Source: Pseudomonadales bacterium
GTDB lineage: Bacteria > Pseudomonadota > Gammaproteobacteria > Pseudomonadales > UBA7239
Direction: 5' to 3'
DNA length: 10,963 nucleotides
Assembly: GCA_020443005.1 (NCBI GenBank)
Contig: JAGRJA010000226.1
Location: 1-10,963 of the forward strand
Below, one piece after another: positions 1-7,114 of this stretch; position 1 is the first letter of the stretch; each line of letters opens with the position of its first letter. The notes beneath the pieces are model-generated. The model searched no databases. It was not told where the DNA came from and saw only the letters and a list, made by a program, of their open reading frames with translations. Position numbers and translations under genes: made by a program.

Positions 1-69
1 AAAAACGCAAATTATTGAAAACGCAGTGTGCATGAATTTTATGACGATGAAAACCTGTCAGGAAACGGT

Positions 70-1248
70 TCACCCCCCCACAAGATTCATCAACCAGGAA
101 ACAATAACAACCTGAGGAACCGTCAGCAAGGGCAGGAACAAAGCGATTTTCCAGGATCGGGAAACATCCTTCATCACCATGATTTCGGTGTAATCGGTTG
201 ATACACCCGTCATCAGGAAAGCAAAACCGTTTCCGGGCGCCGCTGCCCTTGTAACAAGGTCAGCCGCTATCGGTGTAGAACCTTCCGAGCAAACCTCTAT
301 CACCGTCGCCGCAAACATGGTCAGCAACAAGCCGATAAAGGAAGGGCCAAACCATTGATGAAAAATATCTTCCGGTATAAAAGCGCGAATCAGGGCTGCC
401 AGCAACACACCGAATAACAACCAACGCAAAACCATTCTTGAATCTTTTATACCATCAAGCAGCATGGAAAATAAAAATTCGGGAGAAAATCGGGTTGTTT
501 TCAAGCCTGCTTTCGCCTCGCGAGTAAAAGAAAAGTCACTGGGCAAATCAAACCGGTTGGGGTTTTTCGGCAACACACCTCGAGCAACCAGCGCATCAAA
601 TATCAAGCCTGCGACAATGGCAATCAACATCGAAAACAGGATAAAGACCACTGTCCATGGCAAACCTATCAGGGCAACCAGTATCAGGGTCAGGGAAAAC
701 GAGTTCCAGGGGCTCGCTATCAGAAAAGCCATCACCTGACCCACGGTAGCACCGCGCTCGTAAAGCTTGGAACCCACCATCAGAATGCCATGGCTGCATA
801 GGTCGAGCAATACGCCTGCTGCAGTCGCCCGACAGATACCGGTGACGCCACCCTTTCTGCCCAATATTGAAATCACAAACTCGCGCGGAATTTTTGACAG
901 AAGCGACAGCATCAGAATACCAATCGCCACCCCCCACCACATACTGTTAATCAGTTCAAAAACAGCGTGGATGATCACGCCATAGGCGTCGAAAGGCAAA
1001 ACGGCCTCTTCAAAAAAGGCGGCATTGCTATAAAAAACAGCAACCAATGCAAGGCTCCCCCATAACATCACATCGGGTTTCGCAGCACGCTTTTCGGCAG
1101 CGCCCGATGCCAAAGGACAACAGGATGCGACAGCAGACGCCTGTCTATCGCCCTGCGACTCTGAAGGCAGCCCGCTTTCCTTTTGGCAGCAAGCCGTTTT
1201 CTTTTCCGGTGGTGGCAAAGGTGTCTCGGGTTTGCAACACTTGCTCAT
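70..1248 (-). CDS. SO_0444-family Cu/Zn efflux permease
   Basis: Predicted inner-membrane permease that exports copper and/or zinc; it belongs to the SO_0444 group within the broader ArsP/DUF318-like permeases. The first 60 residues carry three Cys-Cys pairs (residues 4-5, 20-21, 43-44), likely metal-binding, followed by about eight to ten hydrophobic segments in two halves. Family motifs are visible: DLCSHG around residues 150-154, then a conserved ASPWNSFSLTL stretch, and EVCSEGSTPIAADL near 319-332; their Cys and His residues are candidate transport ligands. I chose the ATG at 1248 (MSKCC), which has GGAG about 11 bases upstream; the frame stays open to a TTG at 1302, adding 18 residues and another Cys, but with no convincing Shine-Dalgarno. 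It is the third gene of the copper operon, 64 bases after copB. Family assignment is by recalled motifs; the metal preference is inferred from copA/copB. Confidence 0.85.
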   Translation of the reverse strand: MSKCCKPETPLPPPEKKTACCQKESGLPSESQGDRQASAVASCCPLASGAAEKRAAKPDVMLWGSLALVAVFYSNAAFFEEAVLPFDAYGVIIHAVFELINSMWWGVAIGILMLSLLSKIPREFVISILGRKGGVTGICRATAAGVLLDLCSHGILMVGSKLYERGATVGQVMAFLIASPWNSFSLTLILVALIGLPWTVVFILFSMLIAIVAGLIFDALVARGVLPKNPNRFDLPSDFSFTREAKAGLKTTRFSPEFLFSMLLDGIKDSRMVLRWLLFGVLLAALIRAFIPEDIFHQWFGPSFIGLLLTMFAATVIEVCSEGSTPIAADLVTRAAAPGNGFAFLMTGVSTDYTEIMVMKDVSRSWKIALFLPLLTVPQVVIVSWLMNLVGG

Positions 1249-1312
1249 AGCGTTATCTGCTCCAGATAATGGAATTTGTTTGCAGCCGGTTTCATCGTGC
1301 AACTGACTTTGC

Positions 1313-2022
1313 TCAATACCAGGCTTTTACCCCAATTAACCATTGGGTGTCCGATACAATATCCCCGTTTTTTAATGCGTATTCTGCCGTTTTGCCAAAC
1401 TTTCTGCTCTCCTGAATACCGATGTAAGGCATCAGTTTTCTATTGGCACGACGGACCATATACAGACCGAGAACCGCATCGGAAATACCGCTGCCATGCC
1501 CTGTAGCAAAGTCATTCTGAGCGTAAACATTGAGTTCAAGCCCGGGTAACAGCATCCAGTCCTGCGTCAACAGGATTTCCTTCTCTATTTCCACATTCAG
1601 TGCCACACGCCCGGCTTCACCAAAATGGAGCACACTGCGGGTTTCCAAAAACCAGGGGGCAAGACCTTTCAGGCCAACTGACAACCAGTGGCGCCCGGGA
1701 GCGGGTTTGATGTCAGTGGTGAAGCCGGCCAGAAGATCCCAGTTCGCATCAAGTGCTTGTTGATAAAACAGCGCCAGCGTGGACTCCTCAAGCCCCCCCC
1801 GGAACGCTCACCTTCCGTTTCCAGAACCAGCTTCTGCAAATCGTGGCCGGACACGAGCGACAGCTGCCACTGCAACATGTTTTCATCACGCCCGTTCAGC
1901 CATTCCAGTCGATCCAGATGCACTGTGGTTAACAAGGGGGCATCATTACCCATTGCCCACAGAAAAGAACCCTGAAAAAGCATTATCAGCAGCAACCACC
2001 TCAAGCCCGACAAGAGTTTCAT
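1313..2022 (-). pseudogene. copB: Copper resistance protein B, frameshifted at a G8 run
   Basis: CopB/PcoB is an outer-membrane beta-barrel protein that works with CopA in periplasmic copper resistance. The N-terminal part begins at ATG 2022 with a signal peptide (hydrophobic LLLIMLF core, cleavage probably after LWA) and continues into barrel sequence such as DRLEWLNG and KLVLETEGERSGGG. At the run of eight G residues (1793-1800 on this strand) the frame shifts. The rest continues in another frame from EESTLALFYQQALDANWDLL to GLKGLAPWF, LLLPGLELN-type strands, GSGISDAVLGL, PYIGIQESRKFG and a final Trp-Tyr. A run of nine (or six) G residues would restore one protein of about 236 residues. As read, the first frame stops after 117 residues. 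The Met/His-rich N-terminal stretch of many CopB proteins is absent. The start overlaps the copA stop as ATGA, so translation is probably coupled. It may be a true mutation, a slippage-switchable gene or a sequencing error. Confidence 0.85.
1793..1800. repeat. Homopolymer C8/G8 tract inside copB
   Basis: Eight consecutive C residues on the plus strand (G on the coding strand) lie exactly where the copB reading frame breaks. The coding frame before it gives Ser-Gly-Gly-Gly; the conserved barrel sequence resumes one base out of register. Runs of this type are prone to slippage and to base-calling error. Confidence 0.9.
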
Positions 2023-3785
2023 ATTTCTGTCCGATCGCTTACATTAACTTCTCGAAACATGCCCGACATGTGATACAGCAAATGACAATGAAAAGCCCAT
2101 CGACCACTGGCATCAGCTGTAACCAGATAGGACAGCCGTGAACCGGGCTGGACAATCACGGTATGCTTTTTCGGCATTTGCAAGTGATGGCCGGTTTCCA
2201 GCTCACTCCACATACCGTGCAAGTGTATTGGGTGGTTCATCATGGTGTCATTAATCAGTGTAAATCTGACACGCTCACCATATATCAACCGGATTGGTTC
2301 GGCATCTTTTGCAGCCACACCATTGATCGACCACATATATCGGCGCATGCTGCCCGTTAAATGAAGCACAATTTCCCTGGAAGGTTCCCGCTTGTCGGCA
2401 ATCGGGTAATAGTTTTTCAGATCATGGTAGCACAGCACTCGCCTGCCGTTATTTCTCAGGCCGACGCCGGGATCATCAAGACGGTAATCGGCCTGTTCAA
2501 CGCGCATATCGACATGAGGCCCGTATTCTTTTCCGGAATGAACAATCGGAGTACGGCTTCCCAGCCCGGGCAAGCCGGAACCCATGAGCGCCATTTGCAT
2601 TTGCCGATGATCATGGTGGTGATGTTGATGCGCAGGCTTCTTTTCCCCCATATCCATATCCATCTTCATCCCCATGTCGCGATGGCTTAGCACCGGCACC
2701 TCATCCATTTCGGGAATCGGTATCTCTGCATCATCGTGCTCGCTCAATATACCGCTGACAAAACCGCTCCGATCAATGGCCTGGGCAAAGATTCGACAGG
2801 CAGACTGCCGGGGTTCAACCACGACATCATAGGTTTCTGCAGAGCCAATTCGAAATTCATCAACCTCGACCGGTTGAACAGCCTGCCCGTCTGCAGCAAC
2901 GACTGTCATTTTCACACCGGGAATGCGCACATCAAAAAATGTCATTGCTCCCGCGTTGATAAAACGCAGGCGTATTTTCTCTCCGACACGGAATTTCCCG
3001 CGCCAGCAATCCTGTGTCGTCAAACCGTTCATCAAATAAGTGTAGGTATAAGCGGTCACATCGGAAATATCCCTGTCGCTCATGCGCATCTGATTCCACA
3101 TTTGCCGTTTTTCCGTGGTTTCACGCAAACCCTCGCGTCTGGCCTCATCAAGCAAATCCGGCAATGTGCGTTCATTTTTATTATAGTAATGGCTCATCAC
3201 CTTCAGGTTTTTATAAATTGTCTCCGGTTGCTCATCCGACCAGTCGGACAGCAACACGACATAATCGCGATCACAGGGAAATGGTTCAAAAGTCTCGGGC
3301 TCGACAACAATGGCACCGTACAAACCCGTTTGTTCCTGAAAACCGGAGTGACTGTGATACCAGTAGGTACCACTTTGCTTCAGTTGGAACCGGTATTCAA
3401 AGCTTTCACCCGAAGCGATTCCCGGAAAACTGAGCCCCGGCACACCATCCATTTCTGCTGGCAGTATCAGCCCGTGCCAATGAATGGACGAACTGACAGG
3501 CAAGCGGTTATGCACCCTGATGATTAATTCATCGCCCTCTCTGCAACGCAAGACCGGCGCCGGCAATGAACCGTTAATGGTTGTAGCCAGTCTCTCAACA
3601 CCGGTAAAATTGACTACTGTATAGCCAATGGTTAAATCGAATACAGGCCCGTTCAGCACTTGCAAATCATGATGAGGTACTTGTGGTGGCGATTTTAACG
3701 GGCGCCTGTATGCCTGACAGCCAACCAGTGTCGAAGCGGCGCAGGTCAGTAAAAAGTTCCGTCGTGTTATCGAAGGTATCCGCAT
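2019..3785 (-). CDS. copA: Copper-resistance multicopper oxidase CopA
   Basis: Periplasmic multicopper oxidase of the CopA/PcoA family (588 residues, usual size about 600) that oxidises Cu(I) and/or sequesters copper. The N-terminus has a twin-arginine motif (RRNFLLT, residues 8-14), so it is exported folded through Tat. A lipobox-like LVGC ends at Cys23, suggesting a lipoprotein. All four copper motifs are present: HWHG (102-105), YHSHSG (143-148), HPIHLHG (518-524) and HCHLLYH (566-572), which together supply the type 1, 2 and 3 ligands. Residues 369-400 form a Met/His-rich loop (repeated Met-Asp and Met-Gly, then five His in a short stretch), as expected for copper binding. In the last motif the axial Met (576) is four residues after His572, where five is usual. 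The ATG at 3785 has AAGGGTGG upstream. First gene of a copper operon; its stop overlaps the copB start. Confidence 0.95.
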   Translation of the reverse strand: MRIPSITRRNFLLTCAASTLVGCQAYRRPLKSPPQVPHHDLQVLNGPVFDLTIGYTVVNFTGVERLATTINGSLPAPVLRCREGDELIIRVHNRLPVSSSIHWHGLILPAEMDGVPGLSFPGIASGESFEYRFQLKQSGTYWYHSHSGFQEQTGLYGAIVVEPETFEPFPCDRDYVVLLSDWSDEQPETIYKNLKVMSHYYNKNERTLPDLLDEARREGLRETTEKRQMWNQMRMSDRDISDVTAYTYTYLMNGLTTQDCWRGKFRVGEKIRLRFINAGAMTFFDVRIPGVKMTVVAADGQAVQPVEVDEFRIGSAETYDVVVEPRQSACRIFAQAIDRSGFVSGILSEHDDAEIPIPEMDEVPVLSHRDMGMKMDMDMGEKKPAHQHHHHDHRQMQMALMGSGLPGLGSRTPIVHSGKEYGPHVDMRVEQADYRLDDPGVGLRNNGRRVLCYHDLKNYYPIADKREPSREIVLHLTGSMRRYMWSINGVAAKDAEPIRLIYGERVRFTLINDTMMNHPIHLHGMWSELETGHHLQMPKKHTVIVQPGSRLSYLVTADASGRWAFHCHLLYHMSGMFREVNVSDRTEI

Positions 3786-4163
3786 TCATCGCCACCCTTG
3801 CTTTTCAATCAAATATATCCACGGGGTATTCATGCTGAATTTACCCGGCTTTCAAAACGAGCCGTCATCCACAAGGCAATCATCCAGACCACGAACTTCC
3901 CCATCAGTGCTTTCGACAACCCGATCCGGACAGCGTTCATTCCAATCGCACCCGACACCTTCGCGCAACGGCAAAACCAAAGCACCGAAACCAACACGGC
4001 TGACTACCACTTATAACAAAAACTGATTGCAAAACGAAACTGCATCGAATGAACACCTCCGAAACAACAATTAAATTTGTGAGACAGGTCGTAAACCCGT
4101 AGAATAGCCGCCTTTTTCGGCTGATTACAGCCTATCACCCCAATGCTCCCGAGGCATGTTTCT
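3786..4163. other. Intergenic region between divergent copA and purE
   Basis: About 380 bases separate the divergent copper and purine operons, and both promoters should lie here. On the plus strand I see a usable sigma-70 promoter near 4077-4105. A small stem (GGCTG/CAGCC with an ATTA loop, 4119-4132) lies in the presumed purE leader; it is too short to call an attenuator. On the copA side I found no convincing -35/-10 pair and no clear CueR-type or cop-box palindrome. Several short frames are open on both strands, including a 36-residue hydrophobic one on the minus strand at 3830-3940, but none has a good ribosome-binding site or a recognisable product. No PurR-like palindrome was recognised. 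Confidence 0.6.
4077..4105 (+). promoter_or_regulatory. Probable sigma-70 promoter for purEK
   Basis: A -35 element TTGTGA (4077-4082) and a -10 element TAGAAT (4100-4105) are separated by 17 bases. The -10 matches consensus at five of six positions. Placement gives a leader of about 50 bases before the preferred purE start at 4164. Prediction only. Confidence 0.45.
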
Positions 4164-4685
4164 ATGGCACAAGACAGGCAGGCGACCCCAAACCACTCCC
4201 CTCTCGCAGGCATCGTAATGGGCTCAAAAAGCGACTGGGAAACCATGCAGCATACTGTAGAAACGCTTGAGTCGCTCAATATTCCCTATCGGGTACAAGT
4301 AGTGTCTGCCCACAGAACACCCGACTTGCTTTTCAGCTATGCAGAAACAGCCAGAGACAACGGCCTGGAAGTATTAATCGCCGGTGCGGGTGGTGCAGCC
4401 CATTTGCCCGGCATGCTGGCCGCCAAGACCAATCTGCCCGTTCTCGGTGTACCGGTGCAATCGAAAACACTGAACGGCATCGATTCCCTGCTCTCCATTG
4501 CCCAGATGCCGGCAGGCATTCCTGTGGGCACACTGGCGATCGGCAAGGCTGGCGCAATCAACGCTGCGCTGTTGGCTGCTGCCATACTGGCCAACAAATA
4601 CCCTGAAATCGCAAGAGCCCTCGAGGCCTTTCGGCAAAAACAAACAGAAGCTGTGCTTGCCAGCACTGACCCCCGTCAACCCTGA
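4164..4685 (+). CDS. purE: N5-carboxyaminoimidazole ribonucleotide mutase PurE
   Basis: Cytoplasmic enzyme of purine synthesis that moves the carboxyl group of N5-CAIR to give CAIR. At 173 residues it matches class I PurE. Visible motifs are GSKSDWETM (20-28, phosphate and substrate binding), SAHRTPD (48-54, with His50 in the position of the catalytic His), the GAGGAAHLPGM loop (74-84), VPVQSKTLNGIDSLLSI (97-113) and the PVGTLAIG-type segment. The ATG at 4164 is preferred because GAGG lies nine bases upstream (4151-4154); an in-frame ATG at 4143 would add seven residues but has no comparable site. purK follows after 22 bases on the same strand, so the two are almost certainly one operon. The presence of purK marks this as the bacterial N5-CAIR route rather than direct carboxylation of AIR. 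Confidence 0.97.
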   Translation: MAQDRQATPNHSPLAGIVMGSKSDWETMQHTVETLESLNIPYRVQVVSAHRTPDLLFSYAETARDNGLEVLIAGAGGAAHLPGMLAAKTNLPVLGVPVQSKTLNGIDSLLSIAQMPAGIPVGTLAIGKAGAINAALLAAAILANKYPEIARALEAFRQKQTEAVLASTDPRQP

Positions 4686-4707
4686 AAGACAAAGAAAAAA
4701 GAATCGA

Positions 4708-5817
4708 ATGAAAATAGGCATACTTGGTGGTGGTCAACTCGCTCAAATGATAGCGCTCTCCGGCATCCCGCTCGGCTTGCGCTTTGTTTGTTATGACCCG
4801 GTCGATGACTGCTGTGCTTCCACTGTTGCCGAGCACATCAGCGCTGATTATGACAACAGAAAGAAGCTGGCTGAATTCGCCGGACAGGTTGATATCATCA
4901 CTTACGAATTTGAAAATGTGCCGGCCAGCTGTGTTCGTTACCTCAATGCCCTCATGCAGGAAAAAGGCTCTGCCGTTTTTCCCGGTGAAAATGCACTTCA
5001 CGCCACCCAGGATCGGCTTCGCGAAAAGCAGTTGTTTGAAAAACTGGCAATTCCCACACCCGCTTTTATGGCAGTCAATCACGCTGAAGATCTCGAACAG
5101 GCGGTTCGCCTGCTCGGCTTGCCATTAGTGCTCAAAAGTCGCTCGGGAGGCTACGACGGTAAAGGGCAAAGCGTCATTCGTAACGAACACGATCTTCACG
5201 AGGCTAAAAAGGCCATTAAACACGATCAGCTTATCGCTGAAGCCTGGGTCAATTTTGACCGCGAGATTTCCATCATAGCGGTTCGCAGTCGCTCTGGTCA
5301 GACAGCCTTTTACGACATCGCCGAAAACACCCATCAAAACGGCATCTTGTCGACATCCTTCAACCGTCCCGATGATGCCATGCAAAAAAAGGCCGAAATG
5401 CTTGCCCAGCGCCTGCTTGACGAGCTCAACTATACCGGCGTTATTGCACTGGAGTTATTCCAGACAGGCGATCAACTTTTCGCCAACGAATATGCACCAC
5501 GCGTGCACAATACAGGACACTGGACAATTGAAGGTGCCGCATGCAGCCAGTTTGAAAACCACCTGCGTGCTCTGCTCGATTGGCCTGTCGGCAGCACACG
5601 AAGCATTGGCTATAGTGGAATGATCAACTTTATCGGAGAACTTCCCCCTGTCAGCGATTACCTTTCTGTAAACAATGCTCACTATCACGACTACGGCAAG
5701 GAGCCCCGTCCAGGCAGAAAAGTGGGCCATGCCACCCTTGTTGCAGCATCGCAGGACAGTGTAAAAAAAATGACAGAAACCCTGGAAGCTCAAAACCGGG
5801 GCCTTGCCCGCCAATAA
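4708..5817 (+). CDS. purK: N5-carboxyaminoimidazole ribonucleotide synthase PurK
   Basis: ATP-grasp ligase that makes N5-CAIR from AIR, bicarbonate and ATP, the step before PurE. The protein has 369 residues, a normal length. In order it shows the N-terminal nucleotide-fold start ILGGGQLAQM (5-14), TYEFENVP (65-72), an ATP-grasp start at RLREKQLFEKL (103-113), the glycine-rich lid loop GGYDGKGQSVI (147-157), FDREISII (183-190) and metal-binding residues in LELFQ and ANEYAPRVHNTGHWT (259-273). The usual family sequence at the last motif has Ile or Leu where this has Tyr262, a mild variation. The ATG at 4708 is set by MKIGILGGGQ; the frame is open well upstream but that stretch overlaps purE and is not conserved. 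The ribosome-binding site is weak (AAAGAAAAAAGAA), consistent with coupling to purE. The gene ends ten bases from the convergent zinc-ribbon gene. Confidence 0.97.
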   Translation: MKIGILGGGQLAQMIALSGIPLGLRFVCYDPVDDCCASTVAEHISADYDNRKKLAEFAGQVDIITYEFENVPASCVRYLNALMQEKGSAVFPGENALHATQDRLREKQLFEKLAIPTPAFMAVNHAEDLEQAVRLLGLPLVLKSRSGGYDGKGQSVIRNEHDLHEAKKAIKHDQLIAEAWVNFDREISIIAVRSRSGQTAFYDIAENTHQNGILSTSFNRPDDAMQKKAEMLAQRLLDELNYTGVIALELFQTGDQLFANEYAPRVHNTGHWTIEGAACSQFENHLRALLDWPVGSTRSIGYSGMINFIGELPPVSDYLSVNNAHYHDYGKEPRPGRKVGHATLVAASQDSVKKMTETLEAQNRGLARQ

Positions 5818-5827
5818 AGCTGTAAGG

Positions 5828-6601
5828 CTATATCAGCCGGTTTTCAAAACCACGATACTGCCGGTAGAGCAGATAAGCGCCCCAGATAAAACTTAACAAC
5901 ATCAATGCAGCGCCTAACAGAAAGCTGCCACGCGCAATTATATAATCGTATTCAAGCATATCTGTCATGCGCAGCAGGTTCCCCCAATCATGCGCACTTT
6001 CCCCCATACCGAGAATCAGCGGCAATCCACGATAAGTAGCATCGGCAATATAGGGCGAAAGATCAATATAACTTTGACCGCACCACCACAACATCACTGA
6101 AGCGGCAAAATTATCCCGCTGCTTCAACGAAAAAATCAGGCACAAAATAAAGGGGAACAACACCTGAAAAAGACTACCGCCCAGAATCATCATAAACCGG
6201 CCGAATGGCTGAAACAGGAAATGCCCAAACTCGTGAAACGGCAAATTGATATTATGCATAAAGGAATTCATGATTCCCTCCCACGCAAGCCCGTTCATCA
6301 GAAAAGAACACCCCCAGAAAAAAAGCAGAACATAAATAGCACATCGCCCGAAAAACGATACAGCGTCGACTTTATCCGGCACCGATAAAAAGAGCTCGCG
6401 AAAAGTCCTAATGCTCAACAACCGGGTAGCAGAAACACGCATTTCCTGCGGTTCAGTTTCACTCTCATTGTGGCCGACCGACTGCTGTTGACGCTTTAAC
6501 CATTTCTCAATCGCAATACCACAGGCAGGGCACACACCCTCAACAACATGCACATCCGTTGAAAGACGCCGGTAACCACATCGGGGGCAAGGTTCAGCCA
6601 T
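5828..6601 (-). CDS. Zinc-ribbon membrane protein with HEFGH metallopeptidase motif
   Basis: A 257-residue membrane protein that resembles bacterial zinc-ribbon proteins with an M50-like (site-2-protease-like) core. The cytoplasmic start has two CxxC knuckles, C5/C8 and C24/C27, forming a zinc ribbon. A polar linker follows, then hydrophobic segments around 84-104, 136-158 and 224-244. HEFGH (123-127) sits beside the second segment, as in zinc metallopeptidases, preceded by NLPF and followed by a glycine turn (GGS, 141-143). Downstream SYIDLSPYIADA (177-188) contains Asp180 as a possible third zinc ligand, and GESAHDW (200-206) looks conserved in relatives I recall. The ATG at 6601 is chosen because TGAGGT lies about nine bases upstream; a longer frame begins only at a TTG. 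It lies 174 bases after the DUF3301 gene on the same strand, so it may belong to that operon or have its own promoter. Substrate unknown. Confidence 0.7.
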   Translation of the reverse strand: MAEPCPRCGYRRLSTDVHVVEGVCPACGIAIEKWLKRQQQSVGHNESETEPQEMRVSATRLLSIRTFRELFLSVPDKVDAVSFFGRCAIYVLLFFWGCSFLMNGLAWEGIMNSFMHNINLPFHEFGHFLFQPFGRFMMILGGSLFQVLFPFILCLIFSLKQRDNFAASVMLWWCGQSYIDLSPYIADATYRGLPLILGMGESAHDWGNLLRMTDMLEYDYIIARGSFLLGAALMLLSFIWGAYLLYRQYRGFENRLI

Positions 6602-6775
6602 TGTTATCGACCTCATCACAACGACATTTATCAAATAAAGACTGCAGCATTCGGATGTTATCTTCTGGCAGCAGCATCGTTTATACAGTCAAAAAGGACC
6701 GGGGCTGCACAGCAATACGCCCGGCAATAAGACAGGCAATTTTCCTGATGAGCGCCACCGAAAAAAACTGCCCCT

Positions 6776-7114
6776 TTATTCTTCATTTTCGGCACACACT
6801 ATCCTGTAGGGATCCAGCCTGGAATTAACAATACGGTTATCAAAAAAAGTGACCAAACCGTTATAACGATCATCACCAAGGGAAGAAAACTCGAAGCTGT
6901 AAACTCTTCGTATTCGCCACTTCCCTCTCCTGTTTCTGCCCAGTGATAACGATCTTAATACCACGCTTTCATCCAGCAACTGCAAGCCCTGATTGACACA
7001 AAAAATGTCAAGCGCACGCAAAAGCTGTTCTCTTGCAGCCAAACCCAACCATAAAAGATACAGCAAGGAACCGACAAGAACAGCTATCGCGAGATTCTCA
7101 ATCGTCAGTATCAT
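6776..7114 (-). CDS. DUF3301 domain membrane protein
   Basis: A 112-residue protein with one N-terminal transmembrane helix (about residues 5-25) followed by a short cytoplasmic domain. Hallmarks of DUF3301 are visible: AAREQLLRAL (26-35), a Cys-containing stretch then GLQLLDESVVLRSLSL (43-58), basic residues, YSFEFSSLGDDRYNG (72-86) and LDPYRI near the end (100-105). The family is common in gammaproteobacteria and has no established function. The ATG at 7114 lies inside the end of the FHA gene, a 17-base overlap, so it is translated with it. The frame continues upstream to a TTG at 7153, but that extension has no start signal and would interrupt the signal-anchor pattern. Its usual neighbours in other genomes, as I recall, include YqcC and TruC genes, so its place beside an FHA protein and a protease is unusual. 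Confidence 0.75.
   Translation of the reverse strand: MILTIENLAIAVLVGSLLYLLWLGLAAREQLLRALDIFCVNQGLQLLDESVVLRSLSLGRNRRGKWRIRRVYSFEFSSLGDDRYNGLVTFFDNRIVNSRLDPYRIVCAENEE

Noticed and set aside
2736..3527. Long plus-strand open frame opposite copA
   Set aside because: It is the antisense shadow of a well-supported multicopper oxidase gene.
3830..3940. Minus-strand 36-residue hydrophobic frame just upstream of copA
   Set aside because: Only a weak ribosome-binding site, no recognisable product, and overlapping frames on both strands are equally open.
3798..4026. Two overlapping plus-strand frames in the copA-purE gap
   Set aside because: Low-complexity Ser/Thr/Pro or mixed composition, no Shine-Dalgarno and no family signal; the region is better read as regulatory.
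4119..4132. Small hairpin in the purE leader
   Set aside because: Five-base stem with no U-run or conserved purine-riboswitch core; not enough for an attenuator or riboswitch.
5826..5844. GGCT/AGCC stem followed by TTTT between purK and the zinc-ribbon gene
   Set aside because: A four-base stem is too weak to call a terminator, although the convergent genes are only ten bases apart.
6602..6775. Possible promoter (TTGACT near 6687-6692) before the zinc-ribbon gene
   Set aside because: No -10 element at an acceptable spacing; left open whether this gene has its own promoter.
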